A DNA stretch of 64,000 nucleotides from assembly GCF_015665295.1 (NCBI RefSeq), contig NZ_JADFAJ010000018.1:1-64000 (forward strand), in the 5' to 3' direction. A program made the translations under genes and the position numbers. Shown here in pieces: positions 18,179-28,018 of the stretch; positions within the stretch are counted from its first letter, which is position 1, and every line of letters begins with the position of its first letter. A model generated the notes under the pieces. It saw only the letters and a list, made by a program, of their open reading frames with translations. It was not told where the DNA came from and did not search any database. Source of the stretch: Maricaulis sp. (lineage in GTDB: Bacteria > Pseudomonadota > Alphaproteobacteria > Caulobacterales > Maricaulaceae).

Positions 18179-19105
18179 TCACTTGAAATTGTCCTCAGCG
18201 CCGCTCATCAGCCAGATGAAGGCTTCTTCCAGCCCGGTCTTGGCCTCGCTCACGCTGAACCCGTCCCGCCCGTCATAGGGGCGGGCAGCAGCGGCCAGAG
18301 CTTCGGCATTGCGACCGGATATGTGCAGGGCTGCGCCAAAGCGCGCGATCTGTTCGACACCCGGAACCTGCTCCAGCGCGTCGTAGACGGGTTGCAGGCC
18401 CGGGCCCTCGATGCGGATTGTATGCAGGCCGATGCGCGCGGGGATCTCGCCCGCAGGGGCGTCGATCAGCTTTCGGCCATAGGCGATGAAGGCGATATTG
18501 TCGCATTGCACCGCCTCATCCATGTAATGGGTCGAGACCAGCACGGTGACGCCCTGTTTGGCGAGCCGCCGGATGCGGTCCCAGAAATCACGCCGCGCCT
18601 TGGGGTCGACCCCGGCTGTCGGTTCGTCGAGGAGCAGGAGGCCGGGCTGGTGCAGCGACGCCGCGGCGAGCGCAAGGCGCTGCTTCCAGCCTCCGGACAG
18701 ATTGCCGGCCAGCTGTTTCGCGCGCGGCGCCAGATCGTACTCGTCCAGCGCCTGGTCGACAACATTGCGCACCTCGGGCAGGGCATGCAGGCGCGCCATG
18801 AAGGTCAGGTTCTCACGCACGGTCAGGTCGCCATAGAGCGAGAAGCGCTGGGTCATATAGCCGACCCGGGCCTTGATCTCGCGGCTCTCGCGGATGATGT
18901 CGAGGCCCAGTGCCCTGCCGCCGCCACCATCGGGCTTCAACAGGCCGCACATCATGCGGATCGTGGTCGTCTTGCCGGATCCGTTCGGACCCAAAAAGCC
19001 ATAAATCTTGCCGGACGGGACAGCCATGTCGAAGCCGTCGACAACGCGGGTGCCGCCAAAGGATTTGCTCAGGCCGTGCACGTCGATGGCGAGAGCGTCA
19101 ATCAT
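18179..19105 (-). CDS. ABC transporter ATP-binding protein
   Basis: Walker A GPNGSGKTTTIRMM, signature LSGGWKQRLALAAASLHQPGLLLLDEPTAGVDP. Confidence 0.96.
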   Translation of the reverse strand: MIDALAIDVHGLSKSFGGTRVVDGFDMAVPSGKIYGFLGPNGSGKTTTIRMMCGLLKPDGGGGRALGLDIIRESREIKARVGYMTQRFSLYGDLTVRENLTFMARLHALPEVRNVVDQALDEYDLAPRAKQLAGNLSGGWKQRLALAAASLHQPGLLLLDEPTAGVDPKARRDFWDRIRRLAKQGVTVLVSTHYMDEAVQCDNIAFIAYGRKLIDAPAGEIPARIGLHTIRIEGPGLQPVYDALEQVPGVEQIARFGAALHISGRNAEALAAAARPYDGRDGFSVSEAKTGLEEAFIWLMSGAEDNFK

Positions 19106-20052
19106 TGCGCCGGCTCGAGGAAGAGCGGTGTGCCCGGTGGCGGCGTGTCGCCGCTGAAACGGGCTTCGGCGCGATAGACCAGACGCGCCCGTTCAGCGTC
19201 GGAATAAAGGATGGGCGGGGTGAACTCGGCCTCGTCATCAATCGTTGTGATTGCCGCGCGGAGACCGGACGGGCAGGCGTCGCAGCTCACATCGAGCCGG
19301 GTTCCGACCGGCAGGCCGGCGAGCAAGGGTTCCGGGATGAACAGCACGGCATGCACCGCGCCATCGGGCAGGAGCTCGTAGACCGGCGTGCCCGGTCCCG
19401 CCTGTTCGCCGACGAAGCGCAGCTGGCGATGGATGCGGGCATCGACAGGGGCGCGGACGGTGCGCAGGTCCAACCGGTAGGTGGCGGCATCGCGCTCGGC
19501 TTCGGCAGCGGCGATCTCGGCCTGTAGCGCGCGCAGCTGGTCAGCCCGGGCCGGCAGCCGGACAATGTTGAGACGCTGGCGCATTTCATCGACGCGGGCA
19601 TCCGCTGCCGTTGCGGCCGCGCGGACCGCGTCGAGCCGGGCTTGCGAAACATGACCGTCGGCAAAAAGGGCCTGGCTGCGCTCGAGCGATTGGGTCGCGT
19701 CATTCCGGGCGGCGAGCGCCTGGCGCAACAGATCCCGAGCCGCCTCGATTTCCGGATCGCGGGCCCCGGCCAGCGCATCATCATAGCGCGCGGTGGCAGC
19801 GTCGATACGGGCGGTGGCGGCGGCCAGGGCGGCGATCTCGGCGGTGGCGTCCTGGCGCAGCAGTTCATCGCCACGGGCGATCCGCCCGCCTTCACGCGCA
19901 GCGGTGTCGATCACGAGGCCGGGCTGTTGCGGCGCGATGCGGATGAAATCGCCCTCGGCATAGCCGTGCAGTCGGGTATCCGGCTCGGCGCCACAGGCAC
20001 TGACAAGGAGTGGCAGGGTCAGAAGGAGGGCGGGGAGGCGAAAGCGGATCAT
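19102..20052 (-). CDS. HlyD/MFP-family periplasmic adaptor
   Basis: Lipoprotein-like signal (LLVSACGAE), coiled-coil domain, DLRTVRAPVDARIHRQLRFVGEQAGPGTPVYELL. Confidence 0.9.
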   Translation of the reverse strand: MIRFRLPALLLTLPLLVSACGAEPDTRLHGYAEGDFIRIAPQQPGLVIDTAAREGGRIARGDELLRQDATAEIAALAAATARIDAATARYDDALAGARDPEIEAARDLLRQALAARNDATQSLERSQALFADGHVSQARLDAVRAAATAADARVDEMRQRLNIVRLPARADQLRALQAEIAAAEAERDAATYRLDLRTVRAPVDARIHRQLRFVGEQAGPGTPVYELLPDGAVHAVLFIPEPLLAGLPVGTRLDVSCDACPSGLRAAITTIDDEAEFTPPILYSDAERARLVYRAEARFSGDTPPPGTPLFLEPAQ

Positions 20053-20687
20053 GGGGCGGCAACTCGCGGTTTGAGACCGTCAAGGAGAATGTCGGCGAGG
20101 GCGTCGGCCATCGCGGCGGGATCGGTGAGCCGGTCGGGCGGAAAGCCGAAAATTGAGGTCAGCGCCATGTGGGCGATGCCGGGACCGGCAGTGGCGCGCA
20201 TGAAGGCATCGGCATCGACATCGCGGAACGCCCCGCTCCGGACACCGGCCGCCAGGAGGGCGCGCAGGGCGCGCCGGGCGACGTCCAGGACCTGGCTGCG
20301 ATAATGGGCAGCGATCTCCGGAAAGCGGGCGGCTTCGGCGAACACCAGGCGCGGTGCCGCATTGATGTCGGGATCACCCATGGCTGTGAACAACATGCGC
20401 AGAAGGCCGCGAAAGGCGGCCTCCGGGTCCTGCGGCGCGCCCAGTGCGACGAGCTGTTCGGCAGCCTTGGCCAGCTGGCCGGCTGATTGCTCGACCAGCC
20501 CGTTCAGCATCGCTTCCTTGGAGGGGAAATAGAGATAGACCGCGCCTTTCGACAGCCCGGCTTCGCGGGCAATATCCTCGACACGTGCGGCGGCGAAGCC
20601 TTTCGCCGAGAACACAGAGAGGGCGGCATCAAGGATTTCATCCGGGCGGGCGTCCGGGCGGCGGCGGCGTTTCGGGAGCGCTGTCAT
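20049..20687 (-). CDS. TetR-family regulator of the ABC exporter operon
   Basis: ARPDEILDAALSVFSAKGFAAARVEDIAREAGLSKGAVYLYFPSKEAML. Confidence 0.93.
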   Translation of the reverse strand: MTALPKRRRRPDARPDEILDAALSVFSAKGFAAARVEDIAREAGLSKGAVYLYFPSKEAMLNGLVEQSAGQLAKAAEQLVALGAPQDPEAAFRGLLRMLFTAMGDPDINAAPRLVFAEAARFPEIAAHYRSQVLDVARRALRALLAAGVRSGAFRDVDADAFMRATAGPGIAHMALTSIFGFPPDRLTDPAAMADALADILLDGLKPRVAAP

Positions 20688-20699
20688 GACCGTGTTATA

Positions 20700-20717
20700 A
20701 CTGACTGGTCAGTCAGT
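20700..20717. promoter_or_regulatory. TetR-type operator palindrome
   Basis: ACTGACTG-GT-CAGTCAGT, perfect 8-bp inverted repeat between tetR and the divergent gene. Confidence 0.75.
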
Positions 20718-20793
20718 AACAAGGCAGGTTGCAGATCACGAACCCGGATGATGTAGGCTGGTGCGTCCTGATCCGTCGCGGAAGGAGCTCGTG

Positions 20794-21249
20794 ATGAGCT
20801 ATGACATGCTTTACTCCGTCCTCAACCTGTCAGTCGTGCCGGCCTGGGCGCTCCTGATCCTGGCGCCTGGCTGGGCGTGGACGCAGCGCCTCGTGCACGG
20901 CGCGCTGATCCCGCTGGTCCTGGCGGCGATCTATCTGGCCTTCCTGACGCTGGGGATCGGCTTCGGCCAGTCCGACCCAGAGGCCGGGATGTCCAGTCTT
21001 GGCGCGGTGCACGCCCTGTTCTCGCACCCGGTCGGCCTGCTCACCGGCTGGGTCCATTTCCTGGTCTTCGACCTCTTCGTCGGCGCCTGGATCGTGCGCG
21101 ATGCCCGCCGTATCGGCCTGAGCCGCTGGATCGTGACGCCGGCGCTGCTCTTCACCTTCATGTTCGGCCCGGCCGGATTGTTCATCCATCTCCTCGCCCG
21201 CAAGCTCAGCGGCAAGGCCGGTTGGTCGCTGGACGAGGCCGCGCCCTAA
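20794..21249 (+). CDS. ABA4-like (DUF4281) membrane protein
   Basis: Four-TM protein with PAWALLILAPGW...HPVGLLTGWVHFLVFDLFVGAWIVRDARR...GPAGLFIHLL. Confidence 0.75.
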   Translation: MSYDMLYSVLNLSVVPAWALLILAPGWAWTQRLVHGALIPLVLAAIYLAFLTLGIGFGQSDPEAGMSSLGAVHALFSHPVGLLTGWVHFLVFDLFVGAWIVRDARRIGLSRWIVTPALLFTFMFGPAGLFIHLLARKLSGKAGWSLDEAAP

Positions 21250-21333
21250 CGGGAGGGAGCGCGTCGGGGGTCGCACTCCCTCCCTGGGTCCTGCATTCCG
21301 GCCGCGATCGGGGGGGCAGCGGCGCGGAACACA

Positions 21334-21366
21334 AAAAACCCTCCTCGAGCGAGCGCTCGGGAGGGC
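21334..21366 (-). terminator. Strong rho-independent terminator on minus strand with no obvious large gene upstream
   Basis: Plus strand AAAAAACCCTCC-T-CGAGCG-AG-CGCTCG-GGAGGG; six T on minus strand. Confidence 0.75.
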
Positions 21367-21391
21367 CAACAACCGGGACTGGGGGGTCAGT

Positions 21392-21484
21392 CTACCGGGT
21401 GGAAGCGTCATCCTCCGCGCGCACAACCGCTGTCGGCCAACAGGCCGGGCGGGCGAGGCGATATCGGGTCTGAACTGGGTTCAT
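21392..21484 (-). CDS. Candidate 30-aa small ORF upstream of the terminator
   Basis: MNPVQTRYRLARPACWPTAVVRAEDDASTR*, with GAAGAG upstream of ATG. Confidence 0.3.
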   Translation of the reverse strand: MNPVQTRYRLARPACWPTAVVRAEDDASTR

Positions 21485-21851
21485 GATCGACTCTTCGTGT
21501 GCGCAGGACCGATGGGCTTGGTCCCGAACGGGGCTGACGGGATGCGGCTTATGCCGCCGCAAGTGTTCCCGTTCAAGGCGAATTTGACACGTTTGGGTTG
21601 GATCGGTGCGAAGTGTGTCTTTTGGGTGACGGTGTGTGGTGACAGGGCACCGCTCCTTGCCCTTCTCGCCCGGCAGAAAGTCTCCGGAGGGTGATGAGGG
21701 ATGCTTGCTGCCGTCGGCACTTCCGCTTCAACCTGACCCACTCCCGCGGGAGCGGGAATGGGGGGGCACCAAGCCCCGCCCGCTTGACCATCCCGTGCAT
21801 CCCCTCTACCTCGCGAGCCTTCTGTTCACCTGTTTGAGAAAGTTACCCGGG

Positions 21852-23441
21852 ATGTCTGTCTCCGATCTTGCCCAAAACGCAAAAGCCTGGCCGTTTGAAC
21901 AAGCGCGCCTGCTCAAGAAGCGTCTGGACAAGCTGGGGCGAAAATCCGGGCCGGTCGTGTTCGAGACCGGCTATGGCCCGTCGGGGCTTCCGCACATGGG
22001 CACGTTCGGCGAAGTTGTGCGCACCACCATGGTGCTGCGCGCCTTCGATGCGCTGACCGGCGGCGCCTATGAGCCGCAGCTGATCTGCGTCTCCGACGAT
22101 ATGGACGGCATGCGCAAGGTTCCCGACAACCTGCCGCAGCAGGACATGCTGAACCAGCACCTGCAGGAGCCGCTGACCGTGGTGCCCGATCCGTTCGGCA
22201 CGCATGAGAGTTTCGGCGCCCACATGAATGCCCGCCTGCGCGGCTTTCTCGACGGGTTCGGCTTCACCTACACCTTCCAGTCGGCGACCGAGCTCTACAA
22301 GTCCGGCGCCTATGACGCCATGCTCCGCCGTGCCGCCGCGCGCTATGATGACATCATGGCGGTCATGCTGCCGACGCTGGGGGCGGAACGCCAGGCGACC
22401 TATTCGCCCTTCCTGCCGATCTCGCCGAAGACCGGCCGGGTCCTCTATGTGCCGATGAAGGCGGTCGATGCCGAAGCCGGCACGATCACCTTTGACGATG
22501 AGGACGGCATCGAGACCACGCTGCCGGTCACCGGCGGTCATGTGAAGCTGCAGTGGAAGCCCGATTTCGGCATGCGCTGGGCGGCCCTGGGCGTTGATTT
22601 CGAGATGTTCGGCAAGGATCACCAGACCAATGCGCCGATCTATTCGCGCATCTGCAGGATCCTCGGCGCCGAACCGCCGACGCAATTCGTCTACGAACTC
22701 TTCCTCGACCAGAAGGGCGAGAAGATCTCCAAGTCCAAGGGCAATGGCCTGTCGGTCGAGGACTGGCTGAAATATGCACCGGCGGAGAGCCTGTCCTATT
22801 ACAACTTCGTCAAGCCGAAGACGGCCAAGCGCCTGTATTTTGACGTCATACCCAAGGCGGTAGACGAGTATATGCAGCATCTGGCGGCCTATGCCGGCCA
22901 GACGCCGGCGCAGCAGCTGGAAAACCCGGCCTGGCATATCCATGACGGGAATCCGCCGACCGATACCTCGCCGATCTCCTTTGCCCTGATGCTCAACCTG
23001 GCCTCGGCCGCCTCGGCCCATAATGCCGAGGTGATGTGGGGTTTTATCGGCCGCTATGTGGAGGGCGCCACGCCGGCCAGCCACCCGCTGATCGATCAGC
23101 TGGCCGGTTTTGCCGTGCAGTATTTCCAGGACTTCGTCGAACCGACCAAATCCTTCCGTGCCCCGAATGACATGGAGCGCGCGGCCATGGAGGACTTGTT
23201 GTCCCGGCTTCGTGCGATGGATGCCGGCGAGCGCGATGCGGCAAAGATCCAGGACGAGGTCTTTGCGGCCGGCAAGACCCAGGAATTCGACAATCTGCGC
23301 GACTGGTTCCAGGCTCTCTATGAAGTCCTGCTCGGCCAGTCCCAGGGACCGCGCTTTGGCTCCTTTGTCGCCATTTACGGCGTCGGCGAAACCATCAAGC
23401 TGATCGAATCCGGCCTCGCCGGCGAGCTCGCAAACCCCTGA
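21852..23441 (+). CDS. lysS: Class I lysyl-tRNA synthetase
   Basis: [21 protein letters not shown] (HIGH region), [20 protein letters not shown] (KMSKS region), [12 protein letters not shown]. Confidence 0.93.
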   Translation: MSVSDLAQNAKAWPFEQARLLKKRLDKLGRKSGPVVFETGYGPSGLPHMGTFGEVVRTTMVLRAFDALTGGAYEPQLICVSDDMDGMRKVPDNLPQQDMLNQHLQEPLTVVPDPFGTHESFGAHMNARLRGFLDGFGFTYTFQSATELYKSGAYDAMLRRAAARYDDIMAVMLPTLGAERQATYSPFLPISPKTGRVLYVPMKAVDAEAGTITFDDEDGIETTLPVTGGHVKLQWKPDFGMRWAALGVDFEMFGKDHQTNAPIYSRICRILGAEPPTQFVYELFLDQKGEKISKSKGNGLSVEDWLKYAPAESLSYYNFVKPKTAKRLYFDVIPKAVDEYMQHLAAYAGQTPAQQLENPAWHIHDGNPPTDTSPISFALMLNLASAASAHNAEVMWGFIGRYVEGATPASHPLIDQLAGFAVQYFQDFVEPTKSFRAPNDMERAAMEDLLSRLRAMDAGERDAAKIQDEVFAAGKTQEFDNLRDWFQALYEVLLGQSQGPRFGSFVAIYGVGETIKLIESGLAGELANP

Positions 23442-23449
23442 TTTCATGG

Positions 23450-23474
23450 AAAGGCTCGCCTCGGCGGGCCTTTC
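23450..23474 (+). terminator. Terminator-like hairpin after lysS
   Basis: AAAGGCtCGCC-TCG-GCGgGCCTTT. Confidence 0.6.
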
Positions 23475-23490
23475 TTGTGTAGAAAAATGT

Positions 23491-23573
23491 TCAAAATGTT
23501 TGACACTAAGTCTGGTCCTGCTTACATAGCGTCATGTCAAAAATATCAGACACAGAGAATGGAGCGTTTGACA
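23491..23573. promoter_or_regulatory. Promoter/operator candidate: TCAAA-ATG-TTTGA palindrome over the -35 box plus TGTCAAA and TTTGACA repeats
   Basis: TTGACA (23500)-N17-TACATA (23523); TTTGACA 23499, TGTCAAA 23535, TTTGACA 23567 overlapping the start codon. Confidence 0.55.
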
Positions 23574-24007
23574 TGAGTTTTCACGAGAAAAGCAATATCG
23601 CCATGCTGGTTGTGACCGGCGGCGCCTATGCCTGGTATTTCGCCACTTCGGCCGGCGTCCTGTTCGGCGGGGCGACAAGCCCGGAGGACGCGCTTGATCT
23701 GACCAATACGAAAATGCTGGTCACGGTCGGCATCATCATCATCGCCTCCATCGTGGCCAATATCGCCATCGCCATGGCCGCCCCATCGGAAGCCAATGAG
23801 AATGCCGACGAGCGTGACAGGCTGGTCGAGATGCGCGGCGACCAGCGTGGCGGCTTTGTGCTGGCCCTGTTCGCCCTGGCGGCAATGGCGTCGGCAATGA
23901 CCGCCCAGCCCTACGTCCTGATCGCCAACCTCGTCCTGGCCGGACTGGTCGCGAGCGAGTTGGTCAAGGGCGTGTCCAAAATGGTCGATTACCGTCGGGG
24001 GGTGTGA
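23573..24007 (+). CDS. Membrane protein paired with mini XRE regulator
   Basis: Four hydrophobic helices; preferred ATG at 23573 (GGAG upstream). Confidence 0.75.
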   Translation: MSFHEKSNIAMLVVTGGAYAWYFATSAGVLFGGATSPEDALDLTNTKMLVTVGIIIIASIVANIAIAMAAPSEANENADERDRLVEMRGDQRGGFVLALFALAAMASAMTAQPYVLIANLVLAGLVASELVKGVSKMVDYRRGV

Positions 24008-24225
24008 TGGCCAAATCCACCCCCATCACAAACGAGATCCGCACCCTGCGCTTTCATGCGGGCGAGATGACCCAGGCCGAGCTGGCCAGACAGGTCGGCG
24101 TGACGCGGCAGACCATCATCGCCATCGAACAGGGCAAGTATTCGCCCTCGCTGGAGGTTGCGTTCAAGATTGCCCGCGTGTTCCGCGTCGGTCTTGATGC
24201 GGTCTTCCAGTATCCGGAAGGCTAG
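24007..24225 (+). CDS. Mini XRE-family HTH regulator
   Basis: [57 protein letters not shown] overlap with upstream ORF. Confidence 0.93.
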   Translation: MAKSTPITNEIRTLRFHAGEMTQAELARQVGVTRQTIIAIEQGKYSPSLEVAFKIARVFRVGLDAVFQYPEG

Positions 24226-24359
24226 GTCAGGCACCCGGTTGCGCGAGGAAAGGAGGCGCTGCATTTATCTGCGCGAAAGGCTGGATTTTCAGCCATTTCA
24301 TCGCAATTCCCTAACCAGATGCGCCGATCTTGGCGCGCGCATCCGGGAAGGGTTTTGCA

Positions 24360-26537
24360 TTGACCAGGACACACGGCTGTTTACTGGCCCTGGCGGGAGG
24401 GCTCTGCCTCGCCGGCCTGGCACCGGCCGCGTCGCTGGCGGATGATGCCGGCCTGGTTGCGCCGGAATCGGGTGTCGCTGTCTACACGCCCGCCGCCTTC
24501 GCCGAGTTCCTGCCCCGCACGGCGCTCGACCTGGTCTGGCAATTGCCCGGCTTCGGTCTTGATGGCGGCGACAATGTCCGGGGTCTGTCCGGGGCGCAGG
24601 GCAATGTCCTCATCAATGGTCGCCGGCCGCCGCGCGGGAGCGGCTCGCTGGAAGGGCGCATCCGCGCCATCCGCGTCGAGGATGTAATCCGCCTCGAGCT
24701 GATCGAACCCGGCGCCCGCGAAGTCGACATGCAGGGTTATGCGCGTGTCCTCAACATTGTCACCCGTTCGACCGCGGCGACGCGCGTTGACGGTCGCATC
24801 GAGCTTGAACCCCGCGAGGACGGTGGCGAGGAATACCAGGGCGAGCTGACCACCGCCTTCACATCCGGCCGGGTCGAGCTGGAGGCGCGAATAGATCTGT
24901 ATGACGAGAGCCTGACGGACTATTCGGAAATCCGCAGTTCGACCGCCGATGAGCCCTTTGCGCGCGCCTCGGTCGACGAGATCGAAAGCCGGACGCGGCG
25001 CGACTGGCAGACCCTGGCGCGTGTCCTGGTCGACCCTGACAACGAGCTGGAATTCAGCCTGTCCAGCGAGCGGCGCGACGATGCCAGCCGGCCGGCGCCG
25101 GACGCCCTGCCGGAAAATGGTGCGTTGGAGAGCGGGCGCTGGAATTTCCTCTCGCATTTCGGGTCTGCCCGCTGGCGTCATGACTGGAACGACGCCATCC
25201 AGCTGACTGCCCTGGTGACCCGGCGCCGGGGCGAGGCGGTCAATACCGATGATCTGCTTTCCGGTGGGGTCTCCAGCCGCTCCGATTCGCGACGTGAGAC
25301 CGGCGAGACCGCTGCCCGGGCAGATCTGCGCTGGCGCCCGGGCGACCGGCTGGTGATCGAGACCGGTGCGGCCTGGGCCAGCAACACGCTCACCGGCACG
25401 TCCTCGGCTTTTATTGATGGTGTCGAACAGGAGGTTGATGGTGATGATGCCGAGGTCGAGGAAACCCGCACGGCGCTGCTCGCATCAGGAACCTGGACGC
25501 CGGCTTCCGACGTGTCGGTCACGCTCGGGGGCCGGGTCGAGCAATTCGCGCTCGACAGTTCCAATGAAGGCGGCGCGGCACTCAGCCTGACCGATATCGC
25601 GCCGCGTGCCGATCTCAACTGGGCGCTGTCCGAGACCTGGACGCTTCGGCTCAGCACCGAGCGGCGAGTGGGCCAGCTGGATCTGGGGCTCTTTCTCGCC
25701 TCAACCGATCTGGACAACGCCCTCAGCACGGCCGGCGCCGCCACGCTTGAACCACCGCGTGACTGGCTTCATCAGGTGACTCTGGACCGGCGTTCGGGCG
25801 AGCGCGACCTGGTGCGCCTGGAAGCTGTCGCGCGCCGGTCGGACAATCCGGTTTCCAGTATTCTCGACAGCGACGGCAATGTCCGTCCGGCCAATATATC
25901 GCAAGAGCGCGTGGCACGCCTCACAGCCGAATTCGAGTTGGACCTCGCGCGGTTCGGGTTCGACGGCCTGCGGATGGATGGCCAGGCGACGCGTCGCTGG
26001 TCAGACCGGCTCGACCCACTGCAGGGCTTTTCCCGCACCACGTCCGGTCACCGTGATTACGAGCTGAGATTTGGTCTGCGCCAGGAATGGGCGGATGGGC
26101 GCTATGTCGCCGCCGTCAGGTTCAGGAAACGGGGGCCCGCCACGCACTATTGGCTGACCGAGATCCGAAAGGAAAACAACGGGCTGGAAGTTGATCTGGA
26201 CGGCGAATGGCGACATTCCGGGCGCTGGCGTACCGGGGTCGCGACACGCTGGAATGGCGATCGGCGCGACAGCATCTACGTCTTTGACGGGGTGCGCACG
26301 TCTGCCACCGGCCCGGTTCTGGTCAACACGCTCGACCGGTCCGAGGGCGTCTACGTGAATCTCTGGTCGGAATGGGAGGTGCGGCGCGCGGCCTTTTTGC
26401 GGCTTTCCTTCCGGTCCGACCGTGACCGCGCCGGAACCAGCCGGGTCGAGACTTCCGAGGGTCAGTTCCGCGACCGGCTATCGCGGCAATCCGATGCGGT
26501 TCCGTCCCTGAACATCCGGCTGCGCTTTCAGCGCTAG
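24360..26537 (+). CDS. TonB-dependent receptor-like outer-membrane protein
   Basis: Signal peptide, plug-like domain (VRGLSGAQGNVLINGRRP...), beta-rich C-terminal ending in LRFQR. Start probably TTG 24360. Confidence 0.75.
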   Translation: MTRTHGCLLALAGGLCLAGLAPAASLADDAGLVAPESGVAVYTPAAFAEFLPRTALDLVWQLPGFGLDGGDNVRGLSGAQGNVLINGRRPPRGSGSLEGRIRAIRVEDVIRLELIEPGAREVDMQGYARVLNIVTRSTAATRVDGRIELEPREDGGEEYQGELTTAFTSGRVELEARIDLYDESLTDYSEIRSSTADEPFARASVDEIESRTRRDWQTLARVLVDPDNELEFSLSSERRDDASRPAPDALPENGALESGRWNFLSHFGSARWRHDWNDAIQLTALVTRRRGEAVNTDDLLSGGVSSRSDSRRETGETAARADLRWRPGDRLVIETGAAWASNTLTGTSSAFIDGVEQEVDGDDAEVEETRTALLASGTWTPASDVSVTLGGRVEQFALDSSNEGGAALSLTDIAPRADLNWALSETWTLRLSTERRVGQLDLGLFLASTDLDNALSTAGAATLEPPRDWLHQVTLDRRSGERDLVRLEAVARRSDNPVSSILDSDGNVRPANISQERVARLTAEFELDLARFGFDGLRMDGQATRRWSDRLDPLQGFSRTTSGHRDYELRFGLRQEWADGRYVAAVRFRKRGPATHYWLTEIRKENNGLEVDLDGEWRHSGRWRTGVATRWNGDRRDSIYVFDGVRTSATGPVLVNTLDRSEGVYVNLWSEWEVRRAAFLRLSFRSDRDRAGTSRVETSEGQFRDRLSRQSDAVPSLNIRLRFQR

Positions 26538-27907
26538 CGCGCGCTGAGTCGCATCGGCATGGGTGTGTCTGGCTGCAGGGTGATACGCATCACCGGCACC
26601 GGATCGCGTTCTCCGGCGAAATCGAAGCGCAGGTGCCGGAGAAGGCAGGCCATCACAATCACCATCTCCATCATCGCAAAACGGGCACCGATGCACACGC
26701 GCGGCCCCAGTCCGAAGGGCAGGTAGGCGTCGCGCGGGATGGCGGCAGCCGCGTCGCCGAGAAAGCGGTCGGGGCGGAACTCGTCGGGATGTTGCCAGAT
26801 GTCGCGCTGGCGGTGCAGCAGCCAGGTCGAGACCAGGACATCGGTTCCCGCAGGCACCGGCAGGCCAACCACCAGATCCCATTCCTGCGACGTCCGGGCC
26901 AGCATGGGCGCTGACGGGTAGAGGCGCAAACTCTCCTTCAAAACGGCTTCGGTGAAGGGCAATTGACTGGTCCAGCCGGCCGCCTCGCGGCCATCAAGGT
27001 CCGCCGCATCAATCTCCGCCTCGACCCTTTCGCGCGATTGCGTGTCACGCGACAGGAGATAGAGGGTCCATGCCAGTGATCGGGCCGTGGTTTCGTGGCC
27101 AGCCGCGAGGAAGGTCAGCAGATTGTCAATGACGGCCGTATCGTCCAGCCCGGCGCCGAGCAGGAGGTCGAGAAAGTCGGGTGTCCGGCCGGCCTGCTCG
27201 GGCGAGGGCGCAGCCCGGCGGGCTGACGCGACTGCGCCGACCTGGTCGCGCAGGTCGGCGATGACCTGGCGCGACTTGCCCTGGCCAACACGTGGAATCC
27301 AGCCCGGCAAGTGCATCAGGTCGAACGGGTGCGGAATGCCGGAGATTTCCAGGAGGTCACATATGCCCCGCGTGAAGCGCGCCTTGTCGAGCGCTTCGTC
27401 GCCGGAAAACAGCGTCTCCATCAACACGTCCAGGGTCAGATCAACCATCAGGTCGGACACGCTGATCGTCGCCCCCGCCTGGCCGGCCAGGCGCTCTGCC
27501 GCACTGTCACACACGGCACGGATCTGCGGCGCAAATCCGTTGACCTTGCGCGGCGTGAAGACGGGGGACACGGCCTTGCGCGCGGTTTTCCAGATATCGC
27601 CTTCGGCAGTGAGCAGCCCGTCGCGCAGGAAGGGGCGGAGTACCGCCTGGCGCAGCGGGTTCATGGTGAAGTTGGCGGCGTTCGCGACGAAACAGTGATG
27701 GATCGCAGCCGGATCATTGAGGATCAGGCTGGACCGGCCGAGAAAGCGGAAGGGCGCCAGCCGGATCGAGAAATGGTGCTCGCCCCAGATTTCCAGCGGA
27801 TTGCGCTGCATGGCCCTGAAATACGTCCAGTAGTCCGACGGCATCAGCTTGCCGACGCCGCTATAGCTGGCATAGGGCGGTTTCGGGGGCGAGAAGGCGA
27901 GGGTCAT
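26534..27907 (-). CDS. Cytochrome P450
   Basis: Heme loop FGLGPRVCIGARFAMMEM, I-helix AGHETTARSL, ExxR ESLR. Confidence 0.95.
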   Translation of the reverse strand: MTLAFSPPKPPYASYSGVGKLMPSDYWTYFRAMQRNPLEIWGEHHFSIRLAPFRFLGRSSLILNDPAAIHHCFVANAANFTMNPLRQAVLRPFLRDGLLTAEGDIWKTARKAVSPVFTPRKVNGFAPQIRAVCDSAAERLAGQAGATISVSDLMVDLTLDVLMETLFSGDEALDKARFTRGICDLLEISGIPHPFDLMHLPGWIPRVGQGKSRQVIADLRDQVGAVASARRAAPSPEQAGRTPDFLDLLLGAGLDDTAVIDNLLTFLAAGHETTARSLAWTLYLLSRDTQSRERVEAEIDAADLDGREAAGWTSQLPFTEAVLKESLRLYPSAPMLARTSQEWDLVVGLPVPAGTDVLVSTWLLHRQRDIWQHPDEFRPDRFLGDAAAAIPRDAYLPFGLGPRVCIGARFAMMEMVIVMACLLRHLRFDFAGERDPVPVMRITLQPDTPMPMRLSAR

Positions 27908-28018
27908 GCAGGTTTCCTTGTACGGGATCGAACCTAGCCCGTTCGGCACATCACACCAGCGCGCGAAAAGTCGCGCCTGCCGCTTGCGCCCGCGCACCGC
28001 TGATCTAGTGTTTCCCCC

